Source of the DNA: Occultella gossypii
GTDB lineage: Bacteria > Actinomycetota > Actinomycetes > Actinomycetales > Beutenbergiaceae
Assembly (NCBI RefSeq): GCF_019947135.1
Contig: NZ_JAGSHT010000007.1
Span: 62,001-126,000, forward strand
Reading direction: 5' to 3'
Length of the DNA stretch: 64,000 bases
This document shows, piece after piece, positions 23,532 to 37,600 of this stretch (its first letter is position 1; each line of letters begins with the position of its first letter). Made by a program: the position numbers and the translations under genes. Below the pieces are notes generated by a model that was not told the DNA's origin, did no database searches, and saw only the letters and a list, made by a program, of their open reading frames with translations.

Positions 23532-24344
23532 TCAGGTGAGCAGCAGCTTCCCGATCCGGCGAGTGGTGGCCCAGAGGCCGAAGGCGGAGAACACCGCCAG
23601 GTAGGCGACGTGGACCAGCAGGCCCGCGTGCAGGTCCCCCATGGTCAGAGCGCGGACCAGGTCGACCCCGTGATAGAGCGGCGTCGCCTGCACCACCCAC
23701 TGCAGCACCGGCGGGTAGGTGGCGAGCGGGTAGAACGTCGCCGAGAACAGGAACATCGGCAGGATCGCGAGCTGCACGTAGTCCATGTCGTTCCACGACC
23801 GCATGTAGGTGGTGGCCGCCATGCCGACGGCGGCGAAGCCGAGCCCGATCAACGTGCACGCGGGGATCGCGAGCAGCGCCCACCAGGACGGGACGAACCC
23901 GGCCACGGCCGCGACGAGCAGGAACGCCGCCGAGTAGATCAGGCCGCGCAGCAGGGCCCAGGAGATCTCCCCCGCCGCGATGTCCCACGGCCGAAGCGGG
24001 GTGGACAGCACCGACCGGTAGAGCTTGGAGTGCTTGAGCTTGTAGAAGACGTTCCCGGTGGAGTCGTACACGGCGCCGTTCATGGCCGACGTGGCCATCA
24101 TCGCCGGCGCGACGAACACCGCGTACGGGATCTCGCGGCCGTCGACCTCGACCGAGCCGACCAGCGCCCCGATGCCCACGCCCATCGCGAACAGGTAGAA
24201 CACCGGCTCGAAGAATCCGGAGACGAAGGTGAGCCAGTAGTGCCTGGCGGCGCGCAGGTTGCGCTCCACGAGCGCCGCGGGGCGGGCCAGCGCCACCGGG
24301 AACGGCAGTGCCCGGCGGGACGGGGCGGCGCTGGTCGTGGCCAC
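23532..24344 (-). CDS. ABC-2 type exporter permease (second)
   Basis: A 270-residue ABC-2 permease with about six membrane segments. Features include ALVERNLRAARHYWLTFVSGFFEPVFYLFAMGVGIG at the N-terminus, GREIPYAVFVAPAMMATSAMNGAVYDSTGN, LLRGLIYSAAFLLVAAV and the late SATFYPLATYPPVLQWVVQATPLYHGVDL. It resembles DrrB/NodJ proteins. Its GTG start at 24344 directly follows the TGA of the first permease. Together with that permease and the ATPase upstream it forms a heteromeric exporter. Confidence 0.9.
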   Translation of the reverse strand: MATTSAAPSRRALPFPVALARPAALVERNLRAARHYWLTFVSGFFEPVFYLFAMGVGIGALVGSVEVDGREIPYAVFVAPAMMATSAMNGAVYDSTGNVFYKLKHSKLYRSVLSTPLRPWDIAAGEISWALLRGLIYSAAFLLVAAVAGFVPSWWALLAIPACTLIGLGFAAVGMAATTYMRSWNDMDYVQLAILPMFLFSATFYPLATYPPVLQWVVQATPLYHGVDLVRALTMGDLHAGLLVHVAYLAVFSAFGLWATTRRIGKLLLT

Positions 24345-25253
24345 TCAGACCACCATCCGGCGCCGTAGCGCGCGCACCGCGAGCAGGTACCCGACGCCGG
24401 CCCAGAGCGCGAGGTAGGCGACGTGCACGGCGAACCGCCACGGCTCGAGCCAGAGCGCCGAGTCCGGGCCCAGGCCGAGCGCCCGGGTGAGCGCGACCGT
24501 GTGGGTCAGCGGCGAGACCCACCCGAACACCTGCAGCCCGACCGGCAGCTGAGTGAGCGGGAAGAACGTCCCGGAGAACAGGAACAACGGCATGATGATG
24601 AACCGCTGGAGCACGTTGAAGCCCTGCTCGCTGTCGATGGTCGCCGAGAACGCGTAGATCGGGGTCGCGAACGCGAGCCCGCCGAGCACCGCGGCGGGCA
24701 CCGCGACCAGGGCGAGGGCAGAGTCCATGGCCCGCAGGGCCAGCGCGACGCCCACGAACACCCCGGCGACGAGGGTCAGGCGCATCAACACGTAGACGAG
24801 GTGGCCACGGACCAGGTCCACCACGCGCAGCGGCGTCACCAGCATCGCGTCGTAGGTGTGCAGCCACTTGATCGCGCCGAACACGTTGTAGGTGGTCTCC
24901 GCGGACGCCGTCATCATCGCCTGTGCGGCCACCAGCCCGGTCGCGACGAAGGCCACGTACGGCACCCCGGGCACGGCCGTGCGGTCCCCTGAGTCGATGA
25001 GCGCGCCGAGCCCGTAGCCCATCCCGGCGAGGTAGAGCAGCGGGGCCAGGAACGAGGAGATCACCGTGGAGCGCCAGATCCGCTTGTAGACGGCGAACCA
25101 GTAACCGAACACGGCCCGCCAGCCGCCCCCGGGAGGGCGCGGCGCCGGACCCACCTCGCGCTCGGGATCCTCGACGGCGGAACCTCCTCCTAGGGCGACC
25201 TCACCCGGGGAGCCGGGCCGCGCCGTCGGGCTCTGCTTGTCCGCCCGGCTCAT
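24345..25253 (-). CDS. ABC-2 type exporter permease (first)
   Basis: A 302-residue ABC-2 permease with a polar N-terminus of about 40 residues, then GYWFAVYKRIWRSTVISSFLAPLLYLAGMGYGLG, VAFVATGLVAAQAMMTAS, LMRLTLVAGVFVGVALAL and FSGTFFPLTQLPVGLQVFGWVSPLTHTVALTRALGL, the classic DrrB-like pattern. Its ATG overlaps the ATPase stop as ATGA. The partner permease follows without a gap. Such DrrA/B/C-like systems export drugs, lipids or polysaccharide; the cargo is unknown. Confidence 0.9.
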   Translation of the reverse strand: MSRADKQSPTARPGSPGEVALGGGSAVEDPEREVGPAPRPPGGGWRAVFGYWFAVYKRIWRSTVISSFLAPLLYLAGMGYGLGALIDSGDRTAVPGVPYVAFVATGLVAAQAMMTASAETTYNVFGAIKWLHTYDAMLVTPLRVVDLVRGHLVYVLMRLTLVAGVFVGVALALRAMDSALALVAVPAAVLGGLAFATPIYAFSATIDSEQGFNVLQRFIIMPLFLFSGTFFPLTQLPVGLQVFGWVSPLTHTVALTRALGLGPDSALWLEPWRFAVHVAYLALWAGVGYLLAVRALRRRMVV

Positions 25254-26170
25254 TCGACCAGGCTCCGCCCGGTCAGCCGCAGGAACACGTCCTCGAGCGA
25301 CGCGCGGCGCACCAGCGCCGAGAGCGGGTGGACGCCGCGCGCGGCGACCGTCTCGAGGGCACCGTCGCCGTCATGGACGTAGAGCAGGAGCCGGTCGGCG
25401 AGGACCTCGACCCGCTCGGCGATGCCGGCGACGTCCGCGACCCGCTCGGCGTGATCGGCGGCGTCGAAGCGCAGTTCGAGGACCTCACGCGAGGCGTGCT
25501 GGGCGATCAAAGACCGGGGCGAACCCTCCGCGACGATCCGGCCGCGGTCCATCACCACGAGCCGGTCGCAGAGCTGCTCCGCCTCGTCCATGTAGTGCGT
25601 GGTCAGCACGAGCGTGACGCCGTCCCGCTTGAGCCGGAACAGCCGGTCCCACAGGACGTGCCGGGCCTGCGGGTCCAGGCCGGTGGTCGGCTCGTCCAGG
25701 AGCAGCAGGCTCGGCTCGTTGATGAGCGCGCGAGCGATGGTCAGCCGGCGTTTCATCCCGCCGGACAGCGATTCGACGACGGCGTCCGTTTTCTCGGTCA
25801 GCTGCGCGAACTCGAGCAGGGGTCCGGTGCGGGCACGCACCTGCTCGCGGGAGAGACCGAAGTAGCGGCCGTAGACGAGGAGGTTCTCGCGCACCCGCAG
25901 CTCCTCGTCGAGGGCGTCGGTCTGCGGAACCACGCCCAGGCGCGCCTTGATCGCCGGCGCATGCGTGGCGGGATCCATGCCGAACACCCGCAACTGACCG
26001 CCGGAGACCGGGGAGGTGGCGCCGATCATGCGCATCGTGGAGGTCTTGCCGGCGCCGTTCGGGCCGAGGAAGCCGAACGACTCCCCCGCGGCGACCTCGA
26101 CGTCGATGCCGTCGACGGCGACGAAGTCACCGAACGTCTTGCGCAGACCGGTGCCGCGGATCAGGGACAT
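25250..26170 (-). CDS. ABC exporter ATPase (DrrA/NodI-like)
   Basis: A 306-residue ATPase. Walker A FLGPNGAGKTSTMRM lies near residues 35-48, the signature is ESLSGGMKRRLTIARAL, Walker B LLLDEPTTGLDPQARHVLWD, and the switch His is in LVLTTHYMDEAEQLCDRL. The C-terminal tail (REVLELRFDAADHAERVADV) is the DrrA-type regulatory extension. It heads a three-gene operon with two permeases. A perfect 14-bp palindrome lies 25 bases upstream of its ATG, so the operon is probably under a dimeric repressor. Confidence 0.93.
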   Translation of the reverse strand: MSLIRGTGLRKTFGDFVAVDGIDVEVAAGESFGFLGPNGAGKTSTMRMIGATSPVSGGQLRVFGMDPATHAPAIKARLGVVPQTDALDEELRVRENLLVYGRYFGLSREQVRARTGPLLEFAQLTEKTDAVVESLSGGMKRRLTIARALINEPSLLLLDEPTTGLDPQARHVLWDRLFRLKRDGVTLVLTTHYMDEAEQLCDRLVVMDRGRIVAEGSPRSLIAQHASREVLELRFDAADHAERVADVAGIAERVEVLADRLLLYVHDGDGALETVAARGVHPLSALVRRASLEDVFLRLTGRSLVE

Positions 26171-26194
26171 GGCTCTATGTCACCACCTCGGTTG

Positions 26195-26208
26195 GATTGC
26201 TAGCAATC
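26195..26208. promoter_or_regulatory. Perfect palindromic operator upstream of ABC exporter operon
   Basis: GATTGCTAGCAATC is a perfect 14-bp palindrome lying in an AT-richer patch between the ABC exporter start (26170) and the DUF3046 stop (26216). The position fits an operator overlapping the exporter promoter. The cognate regulator (TetR, MarR or PadR type) cannot be named. Confidence 0.6.
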
Positions 26209-26215
26209 TAACACC

Positions 26216-26446
26216 CTAACGACTCTTGGACCTGTGGTCGCCGGTGCGGTGGTGCCAGCGCACCGATTCCGGGAGTTCGTTGACGGTGCAGATCGCCTCC
26301 CACACCCGCTGCGGGCTCTCCCCGTCCGCGAGTGCCTCGTTCGCGGTGCGTCCGTTCAGCGGCGCGAGGACGAGGTCCTGCGCCAGGGAGGCGCCGTAGC
26401 GACCGAACGTGTCCTCCATGGCGGCCCAGAACTCGGAGTGCTTCAC
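26216..26446 (-). CDS. DUF3046 family protein
   Basis: A 76-residue actinobacterial protein of unknown function. The family pattern is clear: HSEFWAAMEDTFGRYGASLAQDLVLAPLNGRTANEALADG then PQRVWEAICTVNELPESVRW. The GTG start at 26446 has a TACGCT box 7 bases before it. In many actinomycetes this gene sits close to recA/recX and lhr; here it diverges from lhr. Confidence 0.88.
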   Translation of the reverse strand: MKHSEFWAAMEDTFGRYGASLAQDLVLAPLNGRTANEALADGESPQRVWEAICTVNELPESVRWHHRTGDHRSKSR

Positions 26447-26453
26447 GCGGGCC

Positions 26454-26459
26454 AGCGTA
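26454..26459 (-). promoter_or_regulatory. Putative -10 box of DUF3046 gene
   Basis: TACGCT lies 7 bases before the GTG start at 26446, consistent with a leaderless transcript. Confidence 0.4.
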
Positions 26460-26519
26460 GGTCACCGCGGTGACAACGCGTGCGCTCCGGGCGGTCCGAT
26501 GTCGGCGGCCCGGGGCAGA

Positions 26520-31379
<4,860 letters not shown>

Positions 31380-31385
31380 TCTTCG

Positions 31386-32171
31386 ATGCCTGAGGGCGAT
31401 GTCTTGTTGCGGGTCGCACGGCGACTCAGCCTCGCGCTGGGCGAACGGCCACTGGTGCGCGGCGAACTGCGCTGGCCCAGCCTCGCCGGTCACGACCTGA
31501 CCGGCCTGCGTTCGGTGGGCACCGTCTCCTACGGCAAGCACCTGCTCACCCGGCTGGACGACGGCCGCACGCTGCACACCCACCTGCGCATGGACGGTTC
31601 CTGGCAGGTCCGGCACACGGCCGACCCACCCGAGCCACTGCGGCGACCGAACGTCCGCGCCGTGCTCGGCACGGACCAGTGGACCTGCGTCGGCCTGCAA
31701 CTGGGCATGATGGACCTGGTCCGCACCCGCGACGAGAGCTCGCTGCTGCGGCAGCTCGGCCCGGACCTGATGGCCGACGAACCCGACTTCGAGCGCGCCG
31801 TCATCAACCTCCGCGCCGCGCCGGAACGGCCGATCGGTGAAGCACTTCTGGACCAGTCCGTGGCGGCGGGAATCGGGACGATCTACCTGGCCGAGACTCT
31901 CTGGGCGCACCGGGTCAACCCGTGGCGCGCCGTCTCGGGCGTGAACAGGCCGCGCGAGCTCTTCGAGACGGCGCACCGGCTGATGCGTCGCTCGGCGGAC
32001 GGCCCGTCCCTGACCGCCACCGGGGACACCCGCGCCGGACACACCACCCACGTGCACGGGCGCGAAGGCCGGGGCTGCCGGCGCTGCCGGACCCTGATCG
32101 TGGTCGCCCCGATCGGCGTGGAACCGATGACCAGGCCGGCCTACTACTGCCCCACCTGCCAACCGGACTGA
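31386..32171 (+). CDS. nei2: Fpg/Nei-family DNA glycosylase/AP lyase (Nei2-like)
   Basis: A 261-residue endonuclease VIII-type enzyme. The N-terminal MPEGD supplies the catalytic Pro2 and Glu3. GKHLLTRLDDGRTLHTHLRMDG holds the active-site Lys and strand, and ALLDQSVAAGIGTIYLAE is the H2TH region. The C-terminal zinc finger is CRRC ... YYCPTC. It removes oxidised pyrimidines from DNA. ATG 31386 comes 6 bases after lhr, so the two are co-transcribed. Closest in arrangement to mycobacterial Nei2. Confidence 0.93.
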   Translation: MPEGDVLLRVARRLSLALGERPLVRGELRWPSLAGHDLTGLRSVGTVSYGKHLLTRLDDGRTLHTHLRMDGSWQVRHTADPPEPLRRPNVRAVLGTDQWTCVGLQLGMMDLVRTRDESSLLRQLGPDLMADEPDFERAVINLRAAPERPIGEALLDQSVAAGIGTIYLAETLWAHRVNPWRAVSGVNRPRELFETAHRLMRRSADGPSLTATGDTRAGHTTHVHGREGRGCRRCRTLIVVAPIGVEPMTRPAYYCPTCQPD

Positions 32172-32178
32172 GCCTGCC

Positions 32179-33192
32179 TCAGCGATGCGGCCCCGCGCCG
32201 ACCGAGTCGCGAACGGTCAGCCGGCCTTCGATCCGCGCATCCGGATCCGAGTTCGGGTGGCCGAGACCGGCAAGGAGGCGCACCGTCGCGAGCCTGCTCG
32301 CCTGTTCGAGCTCGGTGCTGATCGTGGTGAGTGCGGGGGTGACCAGCACGGCCGCGAACGTGTCGTCGAACCCGACCACACTCAGGTCCTCCGGCACCCG
32401 GAGCCCACGATCGCGCGCCTCCAACAGCACGCCGAAGGCGATCAGGTCATTGAACGTCAGCACCGCGGTGCAGCGGCCCTCCAGTTGCGCGAGCGCCTCC
32501 CGGCCGCCGTCGATCGTCGGCTCGACCGAGGCCACGACCTGCAGCCGCGCGGCGCTCGCAGCCACCTCCCGCTCGAGCAGGGCGAGCCGATATCCGCTCA
32601 GCCACGAGTCCTGCGGGCCGGCGATGAAGCCGAGGTCCCGATGTCCCCGACCGACGAGCAGCTCGATCGCGGCGCGGGTCGCGGCCCTGACGTCGGGAAT
32701 CACCGAGTCCCGGCCGGCTACCTCACGATTGACCAGGACGATCGGCGTCCCACCCACGGTGGCCAGCGCCTCGGGGGTCACCCGAGCCGAGCAGGAGACC
32801 GCGCCGTCGACGAGCGGCAGCAGTCGCTCGAGAATGGTCGTGACCGGTGTCGCGAGATCATGGGTGTCGGAGACGACGACGGTGTAGCCGACCTTCGCGG
32901 CGGCGTCCGTGACGCCGCGGACGGCGCCGGCGAAGACCGGGTTCGCGCTGTCGTGGACGAGCAGCCCGATCAGTTGCGTCGTGCCGGTCGCCACGGCTCG
33001 TGCGAACGGGTTGGCGCGATAGCCCAGCTCGTCCGCGACGGCCAGGATGCGGCGCTCGCTGTCCGCGCTCAGTCGCCCGGGCTGGTTCAGGGCGAGCGAG
33101 ACGGCGGCCGCGCTGACGCCCGCGGTCCTGGCGATGTCATAGATCGTGGTCCGACGACGGGGCGTCGCAGCGTCGTTCGGCGTCCTCGGCAT
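32179..33192 (-). CDS. LacI-family transcriptional regulator
   Basis: A 337-residue repressor. The N-terminal HTH and hinge are TTIYDIARTAGVSAAAVSLALN, GRLSADSERRILAVADELGYRANPFARA. The periplasmic-binding-like sugar domain includes LIGLLVHDSANPVFAGAVRG, GRGHRDLGFIAGPQDSWLSGYRLAL and LSVVGFDDTFAAVLVTPALTTIS. ATG 33192 follows GGGAGG. It diverges from the dehydratase and heparinase-like genes across a promoter with a matching palindrome, so it most likely represses them until an oligosaccharide or sugar acid is present. Confidence 0.93.
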   Translation of the reverse strand: MPRTPNDAATPRRRTTIYDIARTAGVSAAAVSLALNQPGRLSADSERRILAVADELGYRANPFARAVATGTTQLIGLLVHDSANPVFAGAVRGVTDAAAKVGYTVVVSDTHDLATPVTTILERLLPLVDGAVSCSARVTPEALATVGGTPIVLVNREVAGRDSVIPDVRAATRAAIELLVGRGHRDLGFIAGPQDSWLSGYRLALLEREVAASAARLQVVASVEPTIDGGREALAQLEGRCTAVLTFNDLIAFGVLLEARDRGLRVPEDLSVVGFDDTFAAVLVTPALTTISTELEQASRLATVRLLAGLGHPNSDPDARIEGRLTVRDSVGAGPHR

Positions 33193-33286
33193 CTGGCCTC
33201 CCGGTGGTCGTCGCGACGGCTCCCGCCCGGTGCTGATCCACCGCGGTCGGCTCGAGCGTACGTCACGGCCGGCCGGTCGGAAAGTC

Positions 33287-33337
33287 TTGACAGGACCAGT
33301 CGTGCATGGCTCAATTGCACCGTGTCAACCGGTTAAC
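33287..33337 (+). promoter_or_regulatory. Promoter and LacI-type operator of the dehydratase/heparinase unit
   Basis: A TTGACA -35 (33287-33292), 17-base spacer and CTCAAT -10 (33310-33315) precede the near-palindrome GTCAACCGGTTAAC (33324-33337), which has the AACCGGTT core typical of LacI operators. Binding just past the start point would block transcription of the plus-strand genes. Confidence 0.65.
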
Positions 33338-33363
33338 AGACTCGACTCGACGGTGAGGATGCG

Positions 33364-34536
33364 GTGAGGCTGCGCTCGATGACCACCTACATCTGCGACG
33401 CGTACCGCACCAACTGGGTGTTCGTACGGCTCGAGACCGACGACGGCCGCTACGGCTGGGGTGAGGCGACCCTGGAGTACCGCGAGCACGTCGTGGAGGA
33501 AGCGATCCGCTACCTCGAGGCCGGGCTCGCGGATGTCGAACTGCAGGACATCCAAGCGTGGTGGCAGCGCGCCTACCGCGACGCGTACTGGCGCGGCGGC
33601 GCGGTCCTGACGAGCGCACTCTCCGCGGTCGAGATGGCGCTCTGGGACCTCAAGGGCAAGGCGCTCGGCGTCCCGGTGCACCAGCTCCTCGGCGGGGCGG
33701 TCCGCCAGGACGTCGAGTGCTACGCCAACGCCTGGTTCGCCGGTGCGACCACGCCCGCCGAGTTCGCGCAGCGGGCACGCACCGCCGTCGACTGGGGCTA
33801 CCGAGCCTTGAAGTGGGACCCGTTCGGATCGGCCTTCCGCAGCCTCGACCGTGCGGAGCTGCGCGACGCCCTCGCAGTGGTGGAGGCGGTCGCGACGGAG
33901 GTCGGCCACGATGCGTCACTGATCGTCGAGGCGCACGGCAGGTTCGAGATGCCCACGGCGCTGCGGGTGGCGCGGGCACTGGAACCCTTCGACCTGCTGT
34001 GGCTCGAGGAGCCGCTGATCCCCGGGAACCTCGCGAACGCAGCCGAGCTGCGGTCCGCGACCGCAACCCCGATCGGGCTCGGCGAGCGGCTGTACACGCG
34101 CTGGGACTTCGTGGAGGTGTTCCAACGACACGCTGCCGACGTGGTGCAGCCCGACGTCTCGCACGTCGGCGGGATCTGGGAGGCGCGCGCCGTCGCAACG
34201 ATCGCGGAGATGTGGCAGATCCCGTTCATGCCGCACAACCCCTCGGGCCCGGTCGCGCACGCGGCAACGCTCCAGCTGGCGGGCTGCGTCCCGAACTTCG
34301 GCCTGCTCGAGACGATGGCGACCGATGTGCCGTGGCGACGCGACGTCGTCATCGACGAGCCCCCGATCGTCGCCGGTCGCGCCGCCATCCCCGACCGGCC
34401 GGGCCTGGGCGTCGAGCTCGACCTCGAGGCGATGTCCCGGCATCCGTACGTGCGCCACGACCTGCGCCACTACAGCGGTGACCTCACCCGGATCCGCCCG
34501 GAAGACGCCGTCGGGCTCCACGAACAGTCCCGATAG
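33364..34536 (+). CDS. Enolase-superfamily sugar-acid dehydratase (MR/MLE, galactonate-dehydratase-like)
   Basis: A 390-residue mandelate racemase/muconate lactonising enzyme homologue. N-terminal capping domain: FVRLETDDGRYGWGEATLEYREHVVEEAI, ALSAVEMALWDLKGKALGVPVHQLLGG. Barrel metal ligands: LIVEAHGRF, LLWLEEPLIPGN and IGLGERLY. A His in the late motif FMPHNPSGPVAHAATLQLAG could be the general acid or base, as in galactonate/mannonate dehydratases. The first ligand is Glu in EAH where DxH is more usual. The start is the GTG at 33364 after GAGG; ATG 33379 is an alternative. It is the first gene of the LacI-controlled unit, followed by the secreted heparinase-like protein. Likely role: dehydration of a sugar acid from polysaccharide breakdown. 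Confidence 0.9.
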   Translation: MRLRSMTTYICDAYRTNWVFVRLETDDGRYGWGEATLEYREHVVEEAIRYLEAGLADVELQDIQAWWQRAYRDAYWRGGAVLTSALSAVEMALWDLKGKALGVPVHQLLGGAVRQDVECYANAWFAGATTPAEFAQRARTAVDWGYRALKWDPFGSAFRSLDRAELRDALAVVEAVATEVGHDASLIVEAHGRFEMPTALRVARALEPFDLLWLEEPLIPGNLANAAELRSATATPIGLGERLYTRWDFVEVFQRHAADVVQPDVSHVGGIWEARAVATIAEMWQIPFMPHNPSGPVAHAATLQLAGCVPNFGLLETMATDVPWRRDVVIDEPPIVAGRAAIPDRPGLGVELDLEAMSRHPYVRHDLRHYSGDLTRIRPEDAVGLHEQSR

Positions 34537-34608
34537 GAATCAAACCTCGGGCCGCAACCGCTGCCCAGTCACCCGCCGCCGACGACCAGTGATGGAGCTG
34601 AACGCACC

Positions 34609-37600
34609 GTGCGAACACCGAACCGACCACGCCCCGCGCGCCGTAGGAGGCCCTCGATCCTGGCGATGATGACGGCGGCGACGCTCGTCCTTGTCTCGGC
34701 CATCGGGATCGGGAGCCCGGCGCGCGCCGATGACATCCCGGTGATCGACGCCCCCGAGGATGTCGCCTCGCTCGTCGGCGCGCATCCGCGACTCATGCTC
34801 GGTGATGCCGACGTGGCGCGCATCCTGGCCGAGATCGGCACCGACCCCTTCGCCGAGCGGCTGCACGAGGAGCTGATCGATGCGGCGGACGGGTTGCTCA
34901 CCGAGCCGGTGTCCACCTACGAGTTCCCGGACGGCCGCACGCTGCTGCTCGTCGCGCGGGAGGTACTGCACCGCTCCTACGTGCTGTCGATGGCCTACCG
35001 GCTGACCGGGGATGAGGCCTACGCCCAGCGTGCCTACGACGAGCTCGCCGCGGTGGCCGCCTTCAGCGACTGGAACCCGGTGAGCTTCCTGTCGACGGCG
35101 GAACTGCTGCACGCGTACGCGGTCTCCTACGACTGGCTGTACACGTGGATGGACGCCGAGCAGCGCACCGTCCTGCGTACGGCGATCGTCACGCTCGGGC
35201 TGGCCCCCGCCCAGGACCACTATGACGCCGAGACGTCGTGGACCCGGGCGAAGCACAACTGGAACGTGGTGTGCAACAGCGCGATCGTCATCGCGTCCTT
35301 GGCGATCGCGGACGAGGAACCGGAGCTGGCGAACTCGATGATCGCGCAGGCACTGGACCGGCTGCCGGTCGCGCTCGCGGAGTACGGCCCGGACGGCGGG
35401 TACACCGAGGGCATCGTGTACTGGGGTTACGCCACCCGCTACCTGGTGCCTCTGATGGCTTCGCTGGAGAGCGCCGTCGGGGACGACTTCGGGATCTCCG
35501 AGCTCCCCGGGCTGGACCGCACCCTCGACTTCCCGCTCCACATGACGGGCCCGACCGGGCTGGGTTTCAACTACTACGACGCCGCGGCGAGCTCGCCGGA
35601 GGGCGGCTCTGTCGGTGCCTGGCTGGCGGCCCGCTACGACGACCCGGTGTACGCGTGGCTCGCCGAGGAGCTCGCCCGCACAAACAACCTCACCTACCCA
35701 CCGTTCTACCTGCTGTGGCAGGGCCTGCAGGATTCGACCTCGCCCGCGGATGCGGGCACGCCCCTGGATCGCCGGTTCGAACGGCTGCAGACCTATCTGG
35801 CGCGCAGCGGATGGGACCCGATGGCGAACTTCTTCGGGTTCAAGGCGGGGCAGAACGGCGTCAACCACAGCCACCTCGACCTCGGCAGCTTCGTCATCGA
35901 CTCGATGGGGATGCGGTGGGCGAGCGAGCTCGGCCCGGACAACTACGGATTACCCGGGTACTCATCCGCCGGTCCGGACGGGCCGCGCTGGACCTACTAC
36001 CGCACCCGCACCGAGGGTCAGAACACGCTGGTGCTCAATCCTGGTTCCGGCGGCGGGCAGGCGCTCGATGCGACCGGGACCATCGTGGCCACGGGCTCGA
36101 GCCCCGGAGGCAGCTTCGTGGTCTCCGACCTCACCCAGGCCTACGCCGGCCTCGGCGTCACGAACTGGGACCGCGGCGTCGCGCTGATCGACGACCGTTC
36201 CCGGTTCCTGATCCAGGACGAGGTGACCGCCACCGAGCCCGTCGAGCCGTGGTGGTTCATGCACACCGCCGCCGCGGTCGACGTCGCGCCGGATGGCCTG
36301 TCCGCGATCCTGACCATCGACGGCCGCCAGATGAGCGCCCGGCTGCTCGAGGGTCCGCCCGGGGCACAGCTGTCCGTGATGGACGCGGTGCCGCTGCCGA
36401 CCTCGCCCGCCCCTGCCGGCCAGAACGTCAACGCCGGAACGCGCAAGCTCGTCGTCACCGGCGAGGAGAGCGCCGACTTCCGGATCTCGGTGCTGCTGGA
36501 GCCACTCCCGACCAGCGCGGATCCTGAACCCGCCCCCACGCCCACGCCGATGGCGGGCTGGACGGTGCCGCCGGCGCCGACGGCGTCCCTGGCATCGGTC
36601 ACGGTCGACGGCGAGCCGCTCGACGGCTTCTCCGCAGACTCCCACAGCTACGTGATCGAGCGCCCCGCCGCGAGCGGCGTGCCGGTCATCGAAGCGGTCG
36701 GCGCGGCCGGAGCGGACGTTCACGTCGAGCAGGCGGCACAGGTGCCCGGCACCGCAGTGATCTGCGTCGGCGCCGCGCCTTCGTGCTCGGCCAGGTACAC
36801 GATCGACCTGCTCGATCCGTTCCAGGCCCCGGTCGTCGCGAGCGTCGTCGGCGTCAACCCGGCGGAGCGCGCCATCGACGACGATCTGGCGACGTTCTGG
36901 TCGGCTCAGGGCCGAGGCCAGTGGATCCAGCTCAACCTGCCCGAGGCGCGCACGGTCAACGGGGTCTCACTGGCGTGGAGCCAGGGGGCCGCGCGCGAGT
37001 ACTCGTTCAGGATCGAGACGTCCGTGGACGGTGTGACCTGGACCGAGGCACTCACCTCGACCTCTTCCGGCACGACGGCGGAACCGGAACCACACCCCTT
37101 CACGCCCGTCACCGCACGGTACGTCCGGCTGACCGGATACGGCAGCAACGCCAACGAGTGGAACTCGCTCGCCGACTTCCGGCTTGTCGCCGACGGGCAG
37201 AACTGGCCGGGCGCGGCGGTCGGCGAGGCCGAGCTGACCGGGGTGCTCGCCGAGATACCGAGCGAGCTCGCGCTGCGCACCGTGACACGACCGAGCCTGG
37301 TGGCGACCTACTCCGATGGCAGCACGATCGAACTCGGGGCCGACGACGTCGAACTCGTCAGTTCTGCGCCGGACGTCGCGGAGGTGGTCGGCGGCGCAAT
37401 CGTCGCCCTGGCGCCGGGCGAAGCCGTGATCCGAGGCCGCCACCGTGACGAGGCGGGACACCTCGCGTTCGTGCACGCCGCGGTCCGCGTCGTCGACCCG
37501 GGGCAGCAGACGATCGTCGCCGGCCGGGACGGCTTCATCCGCGACGGCGAGTACGCCGACGGCCGCTACGGTCGGCTGCCCTCGATGACCGTCAAGAACG

